DNA of 64,000 nt from positions 2,674,620 to 2,738,619 of the forward strand of contig NZ_CP013233.1 in assembly GCF_001584165.1 (NCBI RefSeq), written 5' to 3'. This document shows positions 17,796-28,351 of this stretch, one piece after another. Positions within the stretch are counted from its first letter, which is position 1. Every line of letters starts with the position of its first letter. The stretch is from Collimonas arenae. Lineage in GTDB: Bacteria > Pseudomonadota > Gammaproteobacteria > Burkholderiales > Burkholderiaceae_D. Below the pieces are notes generated by a model, which was not told the origin of the DNA, ran no database searches, and was given only the letters and a program-made list of their open reading frames with translations. Made by a program: the position numbers and the translations under genes.

Positions 17796-18685
17796 TTACG
17801 GTGTCGCTGCCGGCGGCGCCGATGCTGCTGGGGCGGCGCTTGCTGGTGTAGAAGTCGCCGATGCTGCAGCGGCAGCCTTCTTGGCCGCCAGATCCTTGGC
17901 CTTCTCAGCCTTGTTCGCCGCCACCTCGCGCTGGCGTGCGGCCGATTCCTTTGCCTTTCTCTCAAAAGCGGCAACATTGTCGGCGCGCTGCTGTGCCTTC
18001 GCCGCTTCATCCTGCTGCGCCTTTTTCACGCGTGCATTATGGTCTGCTACGCGCTTGTCGGCTTCACCGGCATGCTTGGCGGTATTGGCCTGAACTTCTT
18101 TTTCCTTTGCTGCACTCTGCTTGACCTTGTCGGCATTCGACAGTTCTTTTCCTTCTGGTCTTGCGCCTTCTGCGCAGCCTCGGCAGGCAAGCCGGCGTCG
18201 TGTATTTCTAGCGCGCGGTCACGCTCATCGGCACGATCGCGACGCAAAAAGGCGTTGGCTGTGATATCGACAGGACGAATCGTCTTCATCGCCAATCGGC
18301 GCTGCTCCTTGGCCTGGTCGAGACAATAATTCATGAAGAATTTTTGATAACAGGCCCGTCGTTGCTCAAGATCCCGCGCCTCAACCTCGGCCTTGGCGTC
18401 AGCGACGTCGGCTACCGCCTTATTTGCGGTTTCCACCGTCGTCAGCGACTCCAGCGGATAGCGTGCCGTGAGTTCCGTAGCCGGCTCAGTAACCGATTTC
18501 AACGGCGCCACGGCGTCCGCGGCTTGTGTCGTGGCCGATAAGGTCAACAACGCGGCGGTCATGCCGAGCAAGGCCCCCGCTTGACGCAAGCGACGGCTGG
18601 CGAAGGTGATAGAGAAGCCAAAATCAAAGAGGCGAATTCCACGTGATCCTATCCATTTCTCAACATTATTCGGGGCGGCCTGCAA
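17796..18685 (-). CDS. Secreted or periplasmic Ala/Lys-rich coiled-coil protein, unknown function (one frameshift)
   Basis: The N-terminal part has a signal-like segment (RRLRQAGALLGMTAALLTLS then TTQA-AD). It is followed by charged helices with a few Cys (RRACYQKFFMNYCLDQAKEQ) and a long Lys/Ala/Glu coiled coil ending in Ala/Pro repeats (STPASAAPAASAPPAATP). The frame shifts at the TTTT run 18147-18150 (plus strand); one added base joins KEKELSNADKVKQSAAKEKE with the downstream half. The exact start is uncertain: the longest frame uses TTG at 18685. Similar proteins occur in Burkholderiales as hypothetical proteins. Function unknown. Confidence 0.65.
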
Positions 18686-18695
18686 CGGTATCTAC

Positions 18696-19793
18696 CTACA
18701 CGATCGAATCCGCTTCGGAGCGCCGCTCAGCATCCATATATTCGCGCGACTGCATCTCGACAATACGCGACACGGTGCGATGAAACTCATTCGCCAGCAT
18801 GCCCTGCGTATATAACTCCTCAGGTGGCACCGCAGCCGACATGATCAACTTGATCTTGTGATCATAAAACACATCGATCAGCCAAGTGAAGCGACGCGCT
18901 TCGGAAGACATCGCTGCCGACATCTGTGGGATACCGGACAATATCACCGTATGGAAGCGGCTGGCAATTTCCAGATAATCATTCTGCGAGCGCGGACCGC
19001 CGCACAGGGTATTGAAATCGAACCAGATCACCCCGCCCGCCCGGCGCAAGGCCTTTATTTTACGCGCTTCGATGTCGACCATCGGGTCTTCGTCGGCAGT
19101 TTCAGCAACGCCCGCGAAAGCGTGCCGCAAGGCGCGGTCGGTATCGGCATTGAGCGGCGAGTGATAGGTCTGGACCTGCTCCAGCGCGCGCTTGCGATAA
19201 TCGATGCCGGCATCGATATTCATTACGTCCAGATTATCCTGCAACAGCTTGATGGTCGGCAGCATGCGATCGCGATGCAAGCCGTCCGGATACAAGGTGC
19301 TCGGCTCGTAATTCGAGGTCATGACAAACGACACGCCGTTGTCGAACAGCGCCTTGAGCAGATTGTAGAGACTCATGGCGTCGGCAATATCGGAGACATG
19401 GAATTCATCGAAACAGATCAGCCGGTATTTCTTCGCCACCCGCTTTGCCACTTCGTCCAGCGGATCGGCAACGCCCTTCATCTCATCCATCTGACGATGT
19501 ACGGCGCGCATGAACTCGTGGAAATGCAGGCGGGTTTTACGCACCACCGGCACTACGGAGTAAAAACTGTCCATCAAGAATGATTTGCCACGCCCGACGC
19601 CGCCCCACATGTAGACGCCACGCGGCACTTCTGGACGGTTGATCAGGCGCTTGAACGAATTGGAACGCTGCGCCTTGTACGCAACCCACTCATCATAAGC
19701 CCGCTGCAAGCGTTCAACAGCCCGTCGTTGCGCCTCGTCGGCCTGGAAGCCGCGCTGCGTCAGTGCCTGTTCATAAAACTCTAAAACGTTCAT
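18696..19793 (-). CDS. zapE: Cell division ATPase ZapE (AFG1 family)
   Basis: AAA+-like ATPase that destabilises FtsZ rings and is linked to mitochondrial AFG1. The 365-residue product has Walker A GVYMWGGVGRGKSFLMD and Walker B RLICFDEFHVSDIADA. Sensor-type residues lie in FVMTSNYEPSTLYPDGLHRD, and VIWFDFNTLCGGPRSQNDYL is characteristic of the family. The start MNVLEFYEQALTQRGF is conventional. It lies downstream of the sucAB-lpd-lipoprotein operon, separated from it by a terminator, so it should be transcribed separately. Confidence 0.93.
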   Translation of the reverse strand: MNVLEFYEQALTQRGFQADEAQRRAVERLQRAYDEWVAYKAQRSNSFKRLINRPEVPRGVYMWGGVGRGKSFLMDSFYSVVPVVRKTRLHFHEFMRAVHRQMDEMKGVADPLDEVAKRVAKKYRLICFDEFHVSDIADAMSLYNLLKALFDNGVSFVMTSNYEPSTLYPDGLHRDRMLPTIKLLQDNLDVMNIDAGIDYRKRALEQVQTYHSPLNADTDRALRHAFAGVAETADEDPMVDIEARKIKALRRAGGVIWFDFNTLCGGPRSQNDYLEIASRFHTVILSGIPQMSAAMSSEARRFTWLIDVFYDHKIKLIMSAAVPPEELYTQGMLANEFHRTVSRIVEMQSREYMDAERRSEADSIV

Positions 19794-19910
19794 TGTTTTT
19801 CAATTCTTGATGGAAGGCCAAAATCAATGCTGCGACCGATAAAATCAATAAAATCTTAACAGACCGGCAATCCTGGTCTGCCTTGTCCGACACCCGTTGC
19901 CGACACACAG

Positions 19911-19945
19911 GCAAAACAAAAATGGGCGAGCTTGCGCCCGCCCAT
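19911..19945 (-). terminator. Rho-independent terminator of the sucA-sucB-lpdA-lipoprotein operon
   Basis: On the minus strand ATGGGCG / CGCCCAT pairs around a short loop and is followed by TTTTTGTTTTG. It begins about 28 bp after the lipoprotein stop. Confidence 0.85.
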
Positions 19946-19972
19946 ATCAACCCGGAACGACAATGGACTCGA

Positions 19973-20389
19973 TTACGAAGGCCCCATCTCTATCAGGACA
20001 CGGCTTGGGTAGGCTTTTTCCTTGCCGCTGAAAGTCAGCGGCAGGTTGACGCCCAGACCGGCACCGGCGCTGCCGATACCGCCGCTGCCACCGGCAGCAC
20101 CAATTCCGACACTCGGGGAATTCAGCCCCGGAGGAGCCCGATAAACCACTTCCGAAGTACGATAGCCTGGCTTGTTGCACACCACATGCAAATCGCCATC
20201 GGCAGCAACGATAAGGACATCGCCAGGAGTGACGACATCCCAGCGGCTACTGTCGGTCTTGACTATACAGCGTGCACCTGCCAGTTGTTGACTAGCGGAA
20301 GTGGCTTCGATCAACACGTGACCGTTATCCGATGCTGTAGTCGCGCAGCCGGAAAGTGCCACTCCCAACGACAGGATCAGATAACGCAT
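19973..20389 (-). CDS. Small Gly-rich lipoprotein, unknown function
   Basis: The 138-residue product starts MRYLILSLGVALSGCATTAS, a short signal with lipobox LSGC (Cys about residue 15). The middle contains a PEGA-like segment (GDVLIVAADGDLHVVCNKPG). A glycine-rich stretch follows (GIGAAGGSGGIGSAGAGLG), then a short C-terminal strand region. It begins 12 bp after the lpdA stop and is followed by the operon terminator, so it is co-transcribed with 2-oxoglutarate dehydrogenase genes. No role in that complex is known to me; the linkage may be coincidental. Confidence 0.75.
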   Translation of the reverse strand: MRYLILSLGVALSGCATTASDNGHVLIEATSASQQLAGARCIVKTDSSRWDVVTPGDVLIVAADGDLHVVCNKPGYRTSEVVYRAPPGLNSPSVGIGAAGGSGGIGSAGAGLGVNLPLTFSGKEKAYPSRVLIEMGPS

Positions 20390-20401
20390 GTTGCTTCTCC
20401 C

Positions 20402-21829
20402 TTAGAAATTCAGGGACCGTTTGTCCACTGCCAGCGCCGCTTCCTTGGTCGCTTCCGACAAGGACGGGTGCGCATGGCAGATACGGGCGATATCTTCCGC
20501 AGATGCACGGAATTCCATCGCCACCACGGCTTCTGAAATCAGTTCTGATGCCATTGGTCCAACAATGTGAACACCCAGGATTTCGTCGGTCTTGGCATCT
20601 GCCAGGAATTTGACCATACCCGAGGTGTCACCCAAGGCACGCGCTCGACCGTTCGCCAGGAACGGGAAAGTGCCAGCCTTGTATGCTACTCCATCCGCCT
20701 TCAGTTGTTGTTCTGTCTTGCCAACCCACGCGATTTCAGGCGAGGTATAGATCACCCACGGAATCGTGTTGAAGTTGACATGGCCATGCTGTCCGGCAAT
20801 ACGCTCAGCAACGGCAACGCCCTCTTCCTCAGCCTTGTGCGCCAGCATCGGGCCACGCACCACATCGCCAACCGCCCAGACGTTCGGCAGGTTGGTCTTG
20901 CAATCGCCGTCGACCGCGATGAAACCGCGCTCGTCCAGTTGCAGGCCAACACCTTCGGCGTTCAGGCCGATGGTGTTCGGGATACGGCCGATCGACACGA
21001 TCAGCTTGTCGAACACAGCTTTTTGTGCGGCGCCAGCGGCGTCGACATACTCGACGGTGACATCACTCTTGCCAGCAGTAATCGCACCGATCTTGACGCC
21101 CAGGCTCACCTTCAAACCTTGCTTGGTGAACAGTTTGCTGGCTTCCTTGGCGATCTGTTCGTCGACTGCGCCGAGGAAAGTCGGCAATGCTTCCAGTACG
21201 CTGACCTCAGATCCCAAACGGCGCCAGACGCTACCCATTTCGAGACCGATGACACCGGCACCGATCACTCCCAGTTTAGCTGGAACCGCGTCAATTGCCA
21301 GTGCGCCGGCATTCGACAGAATCAGTTTTTCGTCAAACGGCGCACCCGGCAATTCACGCGCATTGGAACCCGTCGCCACGATGATGTGCTTGGCGCTGAT
21401 GGTTTCTTCTGTCGCACCGGCAACCTTGATTTCATAGCCGTTGGCATCGCCCTCGACGAACGAACCGCGACCATGGAAAAAAGTGACCTTGTTCTTCTTG
21501 AACAAGTACAGGATGCCTTCGTTGTTCTGCTTGACGACATTGTCTTTGCGCGCCAGCATCTGTCCCAGATTCAGGCCCAAGCCCTTGACCTCGATACCGT
21601 GCTCGGCGAATGCATGGCCAGCGTGCTCGTAGTGTTCGGACGACTGCAACAACGCCTTGGAAGGGATGCAACCAACATTGGTGCACGTACCGCCAGGCGC
21701 CGGACCGTTCTTGGCATTTTTCCACTCATCAATACATGCTGTATTGAAACCCAATTGTGCGGCGCGAATTGCTGCGATATAGCCGCCGGGACCGCCACCG
21801 ATCACCACGACATCAAATTGTTTGCTCAT
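20402..21829 (-). CDS. lpdA: Dihydrolipoyl dehydrogenase (E3)
   Basis: FAD enzyme that reoxidises the lipoyl arms of the 2-oxoglutarate dehydrogenase complex with NAD. Start ATG 21829 ([20 protein letters not shown]) is chosen because GAAGG lies six bases upstream; the ATG two codons earlier would have no spacing. The FAD motif GGGPGG is followed by the redox disulphide [19 protein letters not shown] motif: [16 protein letters not shown]. Second FAD motif: [20 protein letters not shown]. Catalytic His-Glu region: [15 protein letters not shown]. Length 475, normal. It is the third gene of the sucA-sucB-lpdA operon, so it probably serves mainly that complex. Confidence 0.96.
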   Translation of the reverse strand: MSKQFDVVVIGGGPGGYIAAIRAAQLGFNTACIDEWKNAKNGPAPGGTCTNVGCIPSKALLQSSEHYEHAGHAFAEHGIEVKGLGLNLGQMLARKDNVVKQNNEGILYLFKKNKVTFFHGRGSFVEGDANGYEIKVAGATEETISAKHIIVATGSNARELPGAPFDEKLILSNAGALAIDAVPAKLGVIGAGVIGLEMGSVWRRLGSEVSVLEALPTFLGAVDEQIAKEASKLFTKQGLKVSLGVKIGAITAGKSDVTVEYVDAAGAAQKAVFDKLIVSIGRIPNTIGLNAEGVGLQLDERGFIAVDGDCKTNLPNVWAVGDVVRGPMLAHKAEEEGVAVAERIAGQHGHVNFNTIPWVIYTSPEIAWVGKTEQQLKADGVAYKAGTFPFLANGRARALGDTSGMVKFLADAKTDEILGVHIVGPMASELISEAVVAMEFRASAEDIARICHAHPSLSEATKEAALAVDKRSLNF

Positions 21830-21961
21830 TTCCATCCTTCGAGTTATTGCCCTGTCAATTTTCCTGGCCTGCAGACCTGACTGCTCTGCGATCCAGGCAA
21901 GCTACGTAGACAAGGCGCACATCATTCACTTAGCTGCATGCTTACGTAGCCACCTAAACGA

Positions 21962-22023
21962 CGCGCCCTGCTCCATTTTCCGCTCCATCGAATGCTGGAT
22001 CGAAAAATGGAAATCAGGGCGCG
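21962..22023. other. Long intercistronic hairpin between sucB and lpdA
   Basis: CGCGCCCTG (21962-21970) pairs with CAGGGCGCG (22015-22023), and the inner segments CCATTTTcCG and AAAAATGG can continue the stem. It lies in the 214-bp sucB-lpdA gap, the largest inside this operon, and could be a processing or mRNA-stability element. Confidence 0.6.
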
Positions 22024-22043
22024 CTCGCTTCGCGAATTAACGC

Positions 22044-23306
22044 TTACAGATCCAGCAACAGGCGGGCCGGGTCTTCCAGCGCTTCTTTCATTGCAACCAA
22101 CGCCAACACTGCTTCACGGCCGTCGATGATACGGTGATCGTAAGACATGGCCAGATAGTTCATCGGACGCACCACGATCTGGCCGTTCTCGACCACCGCA
22201 CGATCCTTGGTCGCATGCACGCCCAGGATGGCAGATTGCGGTGGGTTGATGATCGGCGTCGACAGCATCGAACCGAAAGTACCGCCGTTGGAGATCGAGA
22301 ATGTGCCGCCGGTCAAGTCGTCCAGGGTCAGCTTGCCATCTTTTGCCTTGGCGCCGAATTCGCCGATTTTCTTTTCGATGTCGGCGATCGACATCTGGTC
22401 AGCATCGCGCAGTACCGGTACGACCAGACCACGTGGTGAACCGACAGCGATACCGATATCGAAGTAGCCGTGGTACACGATGTCGTTGCCGTCAACCGAT
22501 GCATTGACGATCGGGTATTTCTTCAGTGCTGCAACTGCGGCCTTGACGAAGAACGACATGAAACCCAGCTTGACGCCGTGTTCTTTCTCGAACTTGTCCT
22601 TGTACTTGGTACGCAGATCCATGACCGGCTGCATGTTGACTTCATTGAATGTCGTCAGGATGGCATTGGTCGATTGCGATTGCACCAGACGCTCGGCGAT
22701 ACGGGCGCGCAGGCGGCTCATCGGCACGCGCTCTTCCGGACGGTCATCCAGATTGGCTTTGGTTGGCGCTGCGACTTGCTGCAACGCTGGTTTGGCGGCT
22801 ACCGGCGCCAAAGGCGCTGGTGTCGGGGCGGCCTTGTTGGCAATCGCGCCAAGGGCGTCGCCCTTGGTAACGCGGCCATCTTTGCCACTGCCGACAACTT
22901 GCGAAGCGGACAGATTGTTTTCGGCCAGCAGTTTCGCTGCAGCTGGCATAGCGATGCCTGCTGCCGATTGCGATTGCAACTCAGGCGCTGCCACCGGTGT
23001 CGGTGCGTGACCGGCTTGCGGCACAGGCACAGCTGCGACTTCCATCGGGCTGACCTTGGCCGAAGCATCGGTATCGATGACGGCGATGACTTCATCAGCT
23101 ACCACGGTGCTACCGTCGGTCTTGATCAGTTGAACGATGACGCCGTCGGCTGGCGCCGGCAATTCCAGTACTACTTTATCTGTTTCGATGTCAATCAGGT
23201 TTTCGTCGCGCTTGACTGCATCGCCGATTTTTTTATGCCATGTCAACAAAGTCGCTTCGGCGACGGATTCCGACAATTGCGGAACTTTTACTTCAAGAAG
23301 TGCCAT
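22044..23306 (-). CDS. sucB: Dihydrolipoyllysine succinyltransferase (E2o)
   Basis: Core E2 component of 2-oxoglutarate dehydrogenase that transfers succinyl groups to CoA. The N-terminal lipoyl domain has the modification site [12 protein letters not shown] (Lys 44). An Ala/Pro-rich linker follows, then the E3-binding domain ([20 protein letters not shown]) and a second linker. The catalytic domain has [18 protein letters not shown] and the active-site motif [12 protein letters not shown]. It has a single lipoyl domain and is 420 residues, typical for SucB. It follows sucA by about 57 bp and precedes lpdA. Confidence 0.96.
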   Translation of the reverse strand: MALLEVKVPQLSESVAEATLLTWHKKIGDAVKRDENLIDIETDKVVLELPAPADGVIVQLIKTDGSTVVADEVIAVIDTDASAKVSPMEVAAVPVPQAGHAPTPVAAPELQSQSAAGIAMPAAAKLLAENNLSASQVVGSGKDGRVTKGDALGAIANKAAPTPAPLAPVAAKPALQQVAAPTKANLDDRPEERVPMSRLRARIAERLVQSQSTNAILTTFNEVNMQPVMDLRTKYKDKFEKEHGVKLGFMSFFVKAAVAALKKYPIVNASVDGNDIVYHGYFDIGIAVGSPRGLVVPVLRDADQMSIADIEKKIGEFGAKAKDGKLTLDDLTGGTFSISNGGTFGSMLSTPIINPPQSAILGVHATKDRAVVENGQIVVRPMNYLAMSYDHRIIDGREAVLALVAMKEALEDPARLLLDL

Positions 23307-23333
23307 TTAATTCTCCGTAAGATGTTGCGGCGA

Positions 23334-23352
23334 GCGGGTCATCCAGACCCGC
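23334..23352. other. Intercistronic hairpin between sucA and sucB
   Basis: Perfect 7-bp stem GCGGGTC / GACCCGC around loop ATCCA, in the 57-bp gap between sucA and sucB. No U-tract, so it is more likely to adjust translation or mRNA decay than to terminate. Confidence 0.55.
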
Positions 23353-23363
23353 CCTGTCGTCAA

Positions 23364-26219
23364 TTATTTGGTAAGAACAAAGCCTTTGAGCTTGGAAAAC
23401 GCCGTATCCAGCAACGCTTTTTGCTGCGCATAGTGCTTGTCGTAGTAACCGACAGCAGGCGATGCGCTGGCTGGACGGCCGGCATATGCCAGCTTTTGAC
23501 CATCTTCCAGATTTTCAAAAATGTTGTGTTGAATCTGCAGCCAAGCGCCCTGGTTTTGCGGTTCGTCCTGAGCCCACACCAACTCGTTGAAGTTAGGGAA
23601 CTGCTTCAGTTCGGCAGCAAACGCCTTGTGCGGGAATGGATACAGCTGTTCCAGACGGATAATTGCGACATCAGTCTGACCGCGTTCTTTACGTGCATTG
23701 ACCAGATCATAGTAAACCTTGCCCGAGCAAGCGATAACACGCTTGACCTTCTTGGCATCGATCTTCTCATCGACTTCGCCGATGACTGTCTGGAAGCCAC
23801 CCTTGCTGAAATCGCTCAATGGTGAACCGGCATCCTTGTTACGCAACAACGACTTTGGCGTCATGATGACCAGTGGCTTGCGGAACAAACGAATCATCTG
23901 ACGGCGCAGCAGATGGAAAATCTGCGCTGCAGTGGTCGGCTGCACAACTTGCATGTTGTTGTCTGCGCACAGTTGCAGATAACGTTCCAGACGAGCTGAC
24001 GAGTGCTCTGGACCTTGACCTTCGTAACCGTGCGGCAGCATCATGACCAGGCCGGAAGCACGGCCCCACTTCACTTCGCCGGAGCTGATGAACTGGTCGA
24101 TCACGACTTGCGCGCCGTTGGCGAAGTCGCCGAATTGCGCTTCCCAGATGGTCAATGTGTTTGGCTCTGCTGTCGAATAGCCGTACTCGAAACCAAGCAC
24201 TGCTTCTTCCGACAAGACCGAGTCAATCACCTTGAACGGCGCTTGCTGTTCCGAGATGTTTTGCAGCGGAATGTAGCTGCCTGCATCCCAACGCTCACGG
24301 TTTTGATCGTGCAATACTGCGTGACGATGGACGAAAGTGCCGCGGCCTGCATCCTGGCCGGTCAGGCGAACTGCATAACCCGACGATACCAGCGACGCGT
24401 AAGCCAGATGTTCACCCATACCCCAATCGAGGTTGAGTTCGCCACGGCCCATCGCTGCGCGATCGTTCAATACTTTCTCAACCAGTGCGTGAACCTTGAA
24501 GTTTTCCGGCACGGTCGTAATACGGGTGGCCAAGCGCTTCAGTTCAGTCGCCGGCACTGCCGTATCGGCGGCGTCAGTCCACTTGCGGTTCAGGAACGGC
24601 AACCAGTCGACTGCGTACTTGCTCTTGAAATTGGAGATGACTGGATCGACGGTATGTTTGCCGGCGTCCATTGCGTCGCGGAAAGCCTTGACCATTGCAT
24701 CGCCTTCATCCGCGGCGATGGTGCCTTGCGCAGTCAGTTTGTCCGCGTACAGCTTGCGGGTGCCTGGATGCTGGCCGATCTTCTTGTACATCAGCGGCTG
24801 TGTCAGTGCTGGCGTATCTTGCTCGTTGTGGCCCAGCTTACGGAAGCAGATGATATCAACCACGATATCCTTCTTGAATTCCATGCGATAGTCGAGCGCG
24901 ATCTGAGTAGCGTACACAACCGCTTCCGGATCATCGCCATTGACGTGCAGCACCGGTGCTTCGATCATCTTGACGACGTCCGAGCAATACAGTGTGGAGC
25001 GTGAATCGCGTGGATCAGAAGTGGTGAAACCGATCTGGTTGTTGATCACGATATGCACTGTGCCGCCTGTGCCGTAACCGCGCGTTTGCGCCAGGTTCAG
25101 GGTTTCCATGACGACGCCCTGGCCGGCGAAAGCGGCATCGCCGTGCACCAGGATCGGCAGCACTTGCGAACCGTCGGTATCGCCGCGGCGCTCCATACGG
25201 GCCTTGACCGAACCTTCAACCACAGGGTTGACGATTTCCAGATGAGATGGGTTAAACGCCAGCGACAGGTGCACCGGGCCGCCAGGGCTGGTGATGTCAG
25301 ACGAGAAACCTTGGTGATACTTGACGTCGCCGGCTGGCAGGTCGTCGGCGTGTTTGCCTTCGAATTCCGCAAACAACTCTTGCGGCATCTTGCCCAGGGT
25401 GTTGACCAGTACGTTCAGACGGCCGCGGTGGGCCATGCCGATCACGATTTCCTGGACGCCCTTTTCACCAGCGCGCTGGATCGTTTCATCCAGGGAGACG
25501 ATGAAGCTTTCACCGCCTTCCAGTGAGAAGCGCTTCTGACCGACATAACGTGTATGCAGGTAGCGTTCCAGGCCTTCAGCCGCGGTCAGGCGGTCGAGAA
25601 TGTGTTTTTTCTTTTCTGCTGTGAATACCGGCGCCGAACGGGTCGACTCCAGACGTTCTTGCATCCAGCGCTTTTCGGTCGGGTCACTGATGTACATGTA
25701 CTCAGTACCGATCGAACGGCAATAAGTCTCGCGCAGCGAATTCAGCAGATCGCGCAGGGTTGCCGTTTCAGAACCGAAATAAGTGTTGCTGATATTGAAC
25801 ACGATGTCCATGTCAGCATCGGTGAAACCATAGAAACTTGGCTCCAGCTCCGGTAACGCGGAGCGTTCCTGACGTTGCAGCGGGTCCAGGTTGGCCCAGC
25901 GTGAACCGAGGTAGCGGTAAGCGGCAATAAGTTGCGTTACAGCAACGCGCTTGAAGCCCATTTCAGCATCGGCTGAAGCGGAGATGGTACGGATTGGGCC
26001 TTGCTTGGCGCGCTCGGCGAACGAGGCGATAACGGATGCGTGACCGACGTCAGGCTTGTCGCTGCCATCGACGGCAGGCACATGCTGCATGGCGTCGAAA
26101 TATGCACGCCAGTTGTCGGCAACTGAACCGGGATTGTCGAGGTATGACTCGTACAGCTCTTCAATGTACGGTGCATTACCTCCGAAGAGATAAGAATTAG
26201 AGCGGTATTGTTGCATCAT
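23364..26219 (-). CDS. sucA: 2-oxoglutarate dehydrogenase E1 component
   Basis: Thiamine-diphosphate dehydrogenase that decarboxylates 2-oxoglutarate and succinylates the lipoyl arm of SucB. Start ATG 26219 (MMQQYRSNSYLFGGNAPYIE) follows AGGTGAG; the upstream GTG frame start is part of that ribosome site. Motifs in order: N-terminal segment FGGNAPYIEELYESYLDNPG, VIGMAHRGRLNVLVN (substrate His), the ThDP-binding region HGDAAFAGQGVVMETLN, then HNEQDTPALTQPLMYK, LPHGYEGQGPEHSSARLERY and the C-terminal EPQNQGAWLQIQHNIFE. Intact over 951 residues. First gene of the sucA-sucB-lpdA operon. Confidence 0.97.
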   Translation of the reverse strand: MMQQYRSNSYLFGGNAPYIEELYESYLDNPGSVADNWRAYFDAMQHVPAVDGSDKPDVGHASVIASFAERAKQGPIRTISASADAEMGFKRVAVTQLIAAYRYLGSRWANLDPLQRQERSALPELEPSFYGFTDADMDIVFNISNTYFGSETATLRDLLNSLRETYCRSIGTEYMYISDPTEKRWMQERLESTRSAPVFTAEKKKHILDRLTAAEGLERYLHTRYVGQKRFSLEGGESFIVSLDETIQRAGEKGVQEIVIGMAHRGRLNVLVNTLGKMPQELFAEFEGKHADDLPAGDVKYHQGFSSDITSPGGPVHLSLAFNPSHLEIVNPVVEGSVKARMERRGDTDGSQVLPILVHGDAAFAGQGVVMETLNLAQTRGYGTGGTVHIVINNQIGFTTSDPRDSRSTLYCSDVVKMIEAPVLHVNGDDPEAVVYATQIALDYRMEFKKDIVVDIICFRKLGHNEQDTPALTQPLMYKKIGQHPGTRKLYADKLTAQGTIAADEGDAMVKAFRDAMDAGKHTVDPVISNFKSKYAVDWLPFLNRKWTDAADTAVPATELKRLATRITTVPENFKVHALVEKVLNDRAAMGRGELNLDWGMGEHLAYASLVSSGYAVRLTGQDAGRGTFVHRHAVLHDQNRERWDAGSYIPLQNISEQQAPFKVIDSVLSEEAVLGFEYGYSTAEPNTLTIWEAQFGDFANGAQVVIDQFISSGEVKWGRASGLVMMLPHGYEGQGPEHSSARLERYLQLCADNNMQVVQPTTAAQIFHLLRRQMIRLFRKPLVIMTPKSLLRNKDAGSPLSDFSKGGFQTVIGEVDEKIDAKKVKRVIACSGKVYYDLVNARKERGQTDVAIIRLEQLYPFPHKAFAAELKQFPNFNELVWAQDEPQNQGAWLQIQHNIFENLEDGQKLAYAGRPASASPAVGYYDKHYAQQKALLDTAFSKLKGFVLTK

Positions 26220-26228
26220 CTTGCTCAC

Positions 26229-26335
26229 CTTTCTTCGCGTTTCGCGAGATTAGCGGGTTAACATAACCTTCCGCGACACGGCCTGACCGGTTAGCGGATT
26301 GCACATCAAGTTGTGGGGAAGGGCTCTATTTATTA
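26229..26335 (-). ncRNA. Candidate sucA RNA motif in the sucA 5' leader
   Basis: Comparative work has described a structured cis-regulatory 'sucA RNA' found only 5' of sucA in Burkholderiales, with the ribosome site within its structure. Here the leader holds complementary segments such as CCGCTAACC with GGTTATGTT and repeats of CTAACC/GTTAACCCGCTAA, and TCGCG-AAA-CGCGA as a perfect 5-bp hairpin directly before AAGAAAGGTGAG. The assignment rests on order, position and these hairpins; I have not folded it or aligned it to the covariance model. Confidence 0.4.
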
Positions 26336-26480
26336 CAGTGACTGTGTTCTTTTTTACTACTACTTCCAATTCGGGTACTTCTTTTGCCTGCCCTTCAAAA
26401 CACGCTCACCACATGTTTTTACTACGCCGCGCCCTGAAAATCGGCACAGGATAGGAGCATAGCATAACCTGCAGAAATGC
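26336..26480. other. Spacer holding the sucA promoter
   Basis: No gene seen. The stretch lies between the gltA terminator and the sucA leader and is relatively AT-rich around 26330-26420, so it should contain the sucA promoter on the minus strand. Confidence 0.45.
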
Positions 26481-26508
26481 AAACAGCGAATCCATGGATT
26501 CGCTGTTT
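26481..26508 (-). terminator. Perfect palindromic terminator after gltA
   Basis: A 28-nt perfect inverted repeat built from AAACAGCGAATCC and its complement, with T runs at both ends, 45 bp downstream of the gltA stop. It separates the sdh-gltA unit from sucA. Confidence 0.85.
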
Positions 26509-26553
26509 TGTGTTGTATCAGGATGTTAACAGACTCCTTCTACTGTTGCCGGA

Positions 26554-27858
26554 TCAGCCGCGCTTGTCAATTGCAGGCACATCGCGGGTCGGCGAACCGA
26601 CGAACAACTGACGCGGACGACCGATCTTTTGCTCAGGATCGGAAATCATCTCGTTCCATTGCGCAATCCAGCCGACGGTACGCGCCATGGCGAAGATACC
26701 TGTGAACAACGAAGTCGGGATGCCCAACGCCGATTGCACGATGCCGGAGTAGAAGTCGACGTTCGGATAGAGTTTGCGGGAAACGAAGTATTCGTCTTCC
26801 AGGGCTACTTTTTCCAGCGCCATCGCCAGCTTGAACAATGGGTCGTCATGCAGACCCAGCTCATTCAGCACTTCGTAGCAGGTTTCGCGCATCAACTTGG
26901 CGCGCGGATCGAAATTCTTATAGACGCGGTGACCGAAGCCCATCAGCTTGACGCCGGAGTTTTTGTCTTTTACCTGGGCGATGAATGCCGGGATATTGTC
27001 GACCGTGCCGATTTCCTTCAGCATGTTGAGGGCTGCTTCGTTGGCGCCACCGTGTGCAGGACCCCACAGGCAAGCGATGCCGGCGGCGATACAGGCGAAC
27101 GGATTGGCGCCGCTCGAACCAGCCAGGCGCACGGTCGAGGTCGAAGCATTCTGCTCGTGGTCGGCATGCAGGGTCAGGATACGGTCCAGTGCACGCACCA
27201 GCACGTCGTTGACCTTGTACTCTTCGCACGGAGTCGAGAACATCATGTGCATGAAATTGGCGCTGTACGACAGTTCGTTGCGCGGGTAAACGAAAGGCTG
27301 TCCGACGTTGTACTTGTATGCCATGGCGACCAGCGTCGGCAGCTTGGCGATCAGGCGGATGGCCGATACTTCGCGATGGTGCGGATCGGTGATATCCAGC
27401 GAGTCATGGTAGAACGACGACAAGGCGCCAACGGTGCCGACCAGCACGGCCATTGGATGCGCGTCGCGGCGGAAACCGCGGAAGAAGAATTGCATCTGCT
27501 CGTGAACCATGGTGTGCTGGGTCACGGTGGCGTCGAATTTTTCCTTCTCGGCCGCAGTCGGCAATTCGCCGTTCAGCAACAGGTAGCAGGTTTCCAGGAA
27601 GTCGCAATTGACCGCCAGTTGTTCGATTGGGTAACCGCGATACTGCAGTTCGCCCTTGTCGCCGTCAATGTAGGTGATCGACGAATTACACGCCGCTGTC
27701 GACATGAAACCTGGGTCGTAAGTGAATTTGCCGGTAGCGCCGTACAGCTTGCGGATATCAATGACTTCGGGGCCGACGGTGCCCTTGTAAATAGGAAATT
27801 CTACGGATGGGCTGCCATCGGAAAACGATAGCGTGGCTTTTGTATCAGCGGTGGTCAT
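26554..27858 (-). CDS. gltA: Citrate synthase (type II)
   Basis: Condenses acetyl-CoA with oxaloacetate. Start ATG 27858 ([20 protein letters not shown]); the longer frame adds only six residues. Conserved blocks: [34 protein letters not shown], active-site His regions [15 protein letters not shown] and [18 protein letters not shown], and the catalytic Asp in [16 protein letters not shown]. The 434-residue length and N-terminal domain fit the NADH-sensitive hexameric type of Gram-negatives. It follows sdhE by about 106 bp and ends at a strong terminator. Confidence 0.97.
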   Translation of the reverse strand: MTTADTKATLSFSDGSPSVEFPIYKGTVGPEVIDIRKLYGATGKFTYDPGFMSTAACNSSITYIDGDKGELQYRGYPIEQLAVNCDFLETCYLLLNGELPTAAEKEKFDATVTQHTMVHEQMQFFFRGFRRDAHPMAVLVGTVGALSSFYHDSLDITDPHHREVSAIRLIAKLPTLVAMAYKYNVGQPFVYPRNELSYSANFMHMMFSTPCEEYKVNDVLVRALDRILTLHADHEQNASTSTVRLAGSSGANPFACIAAGIACLWGPAHGGANEAALNMLKEIGTVDNIPAFIAQVKDKNSGVKLMGFGHRVYKNFDPRAKLMRETCYEVLNELGLHDDPLFKLAMALEKVALEDEYFVSRKLYPNVDFYSGIVQSALGIPTSLFTGIFAMARTVGWIAQWNEMISDPEQKIGRPRQLFVGSPTRDVPAIDKRG

Positions 27859-27964
27859 GGCTCTTCCCTCAATCAAAAGGTGACTCTAAATCAAAAAAAC
27901 AAAAGACGTGCTTGCAAGCTGTCCAACAGCTTCGGCGGCCGTCGCCGCCCGCGAAGATACAGGC

Positions 27965-28234
27965 TTAAGCAGTGCGTATTCTGGCTAACAGGACATGCAC
28001 TTGCGGCAAATCCAGCAAGCCGTCGGGCTCTTTACGGACCAACAGCAAATCCATTAGTTCATTGTCGGATAGCTCCATCAGGCGCGTAAAAGCGTCGACA
28101 TCGTCATCCGTCATACTGGCCTCATGCGCATCCAGGAACCGGGTCAATATCAAATCGTTTTCAAGCAGACCGCGTCTCGCACGCCAGCGCAGTCGGGCTC
28201 GGTTTGCAGGATCGGCTTGATGAGTGATAGACAT
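27965..28234 (-). CDS. sdhE: FAD assembly factor SdhE
   Basis: Small helical protein that promotes covalent flavinylation of SdhA. Start MSITHQADPANRARLRWRAR (ATG 28234). The family signature RARLRWRARRGLLENDLIL carries the Arg-Gly-containing RRGLLE motif required for SdhA interaction, and is followed by the LMELSDNELMDLLLVRKEP region. Length 89 residues, normal. It lies between sdhB and gltA, as expected for a gene serving the same enzyme. Confidence 0.94.
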   Translation of the reverse strand: MSITHQADPANRARLRWRARRGLLENDLILTRFLDAHEASMTDDDVDAFTRLMELSDNELMDLLLVRKEPDGLLDLPQVHVLLARIRTA

Positions 28235-28351
28235 GTGAACCACTTATTCTATTTGATATCGCCGTTCGCCGCTGTCGACGAACAGTTCTAAAACTGTTGC
28301 AAAAACCAGGACGGGAAAACTCGTGAGTCCTTCCGCCCTGCTTGCTCTTTC

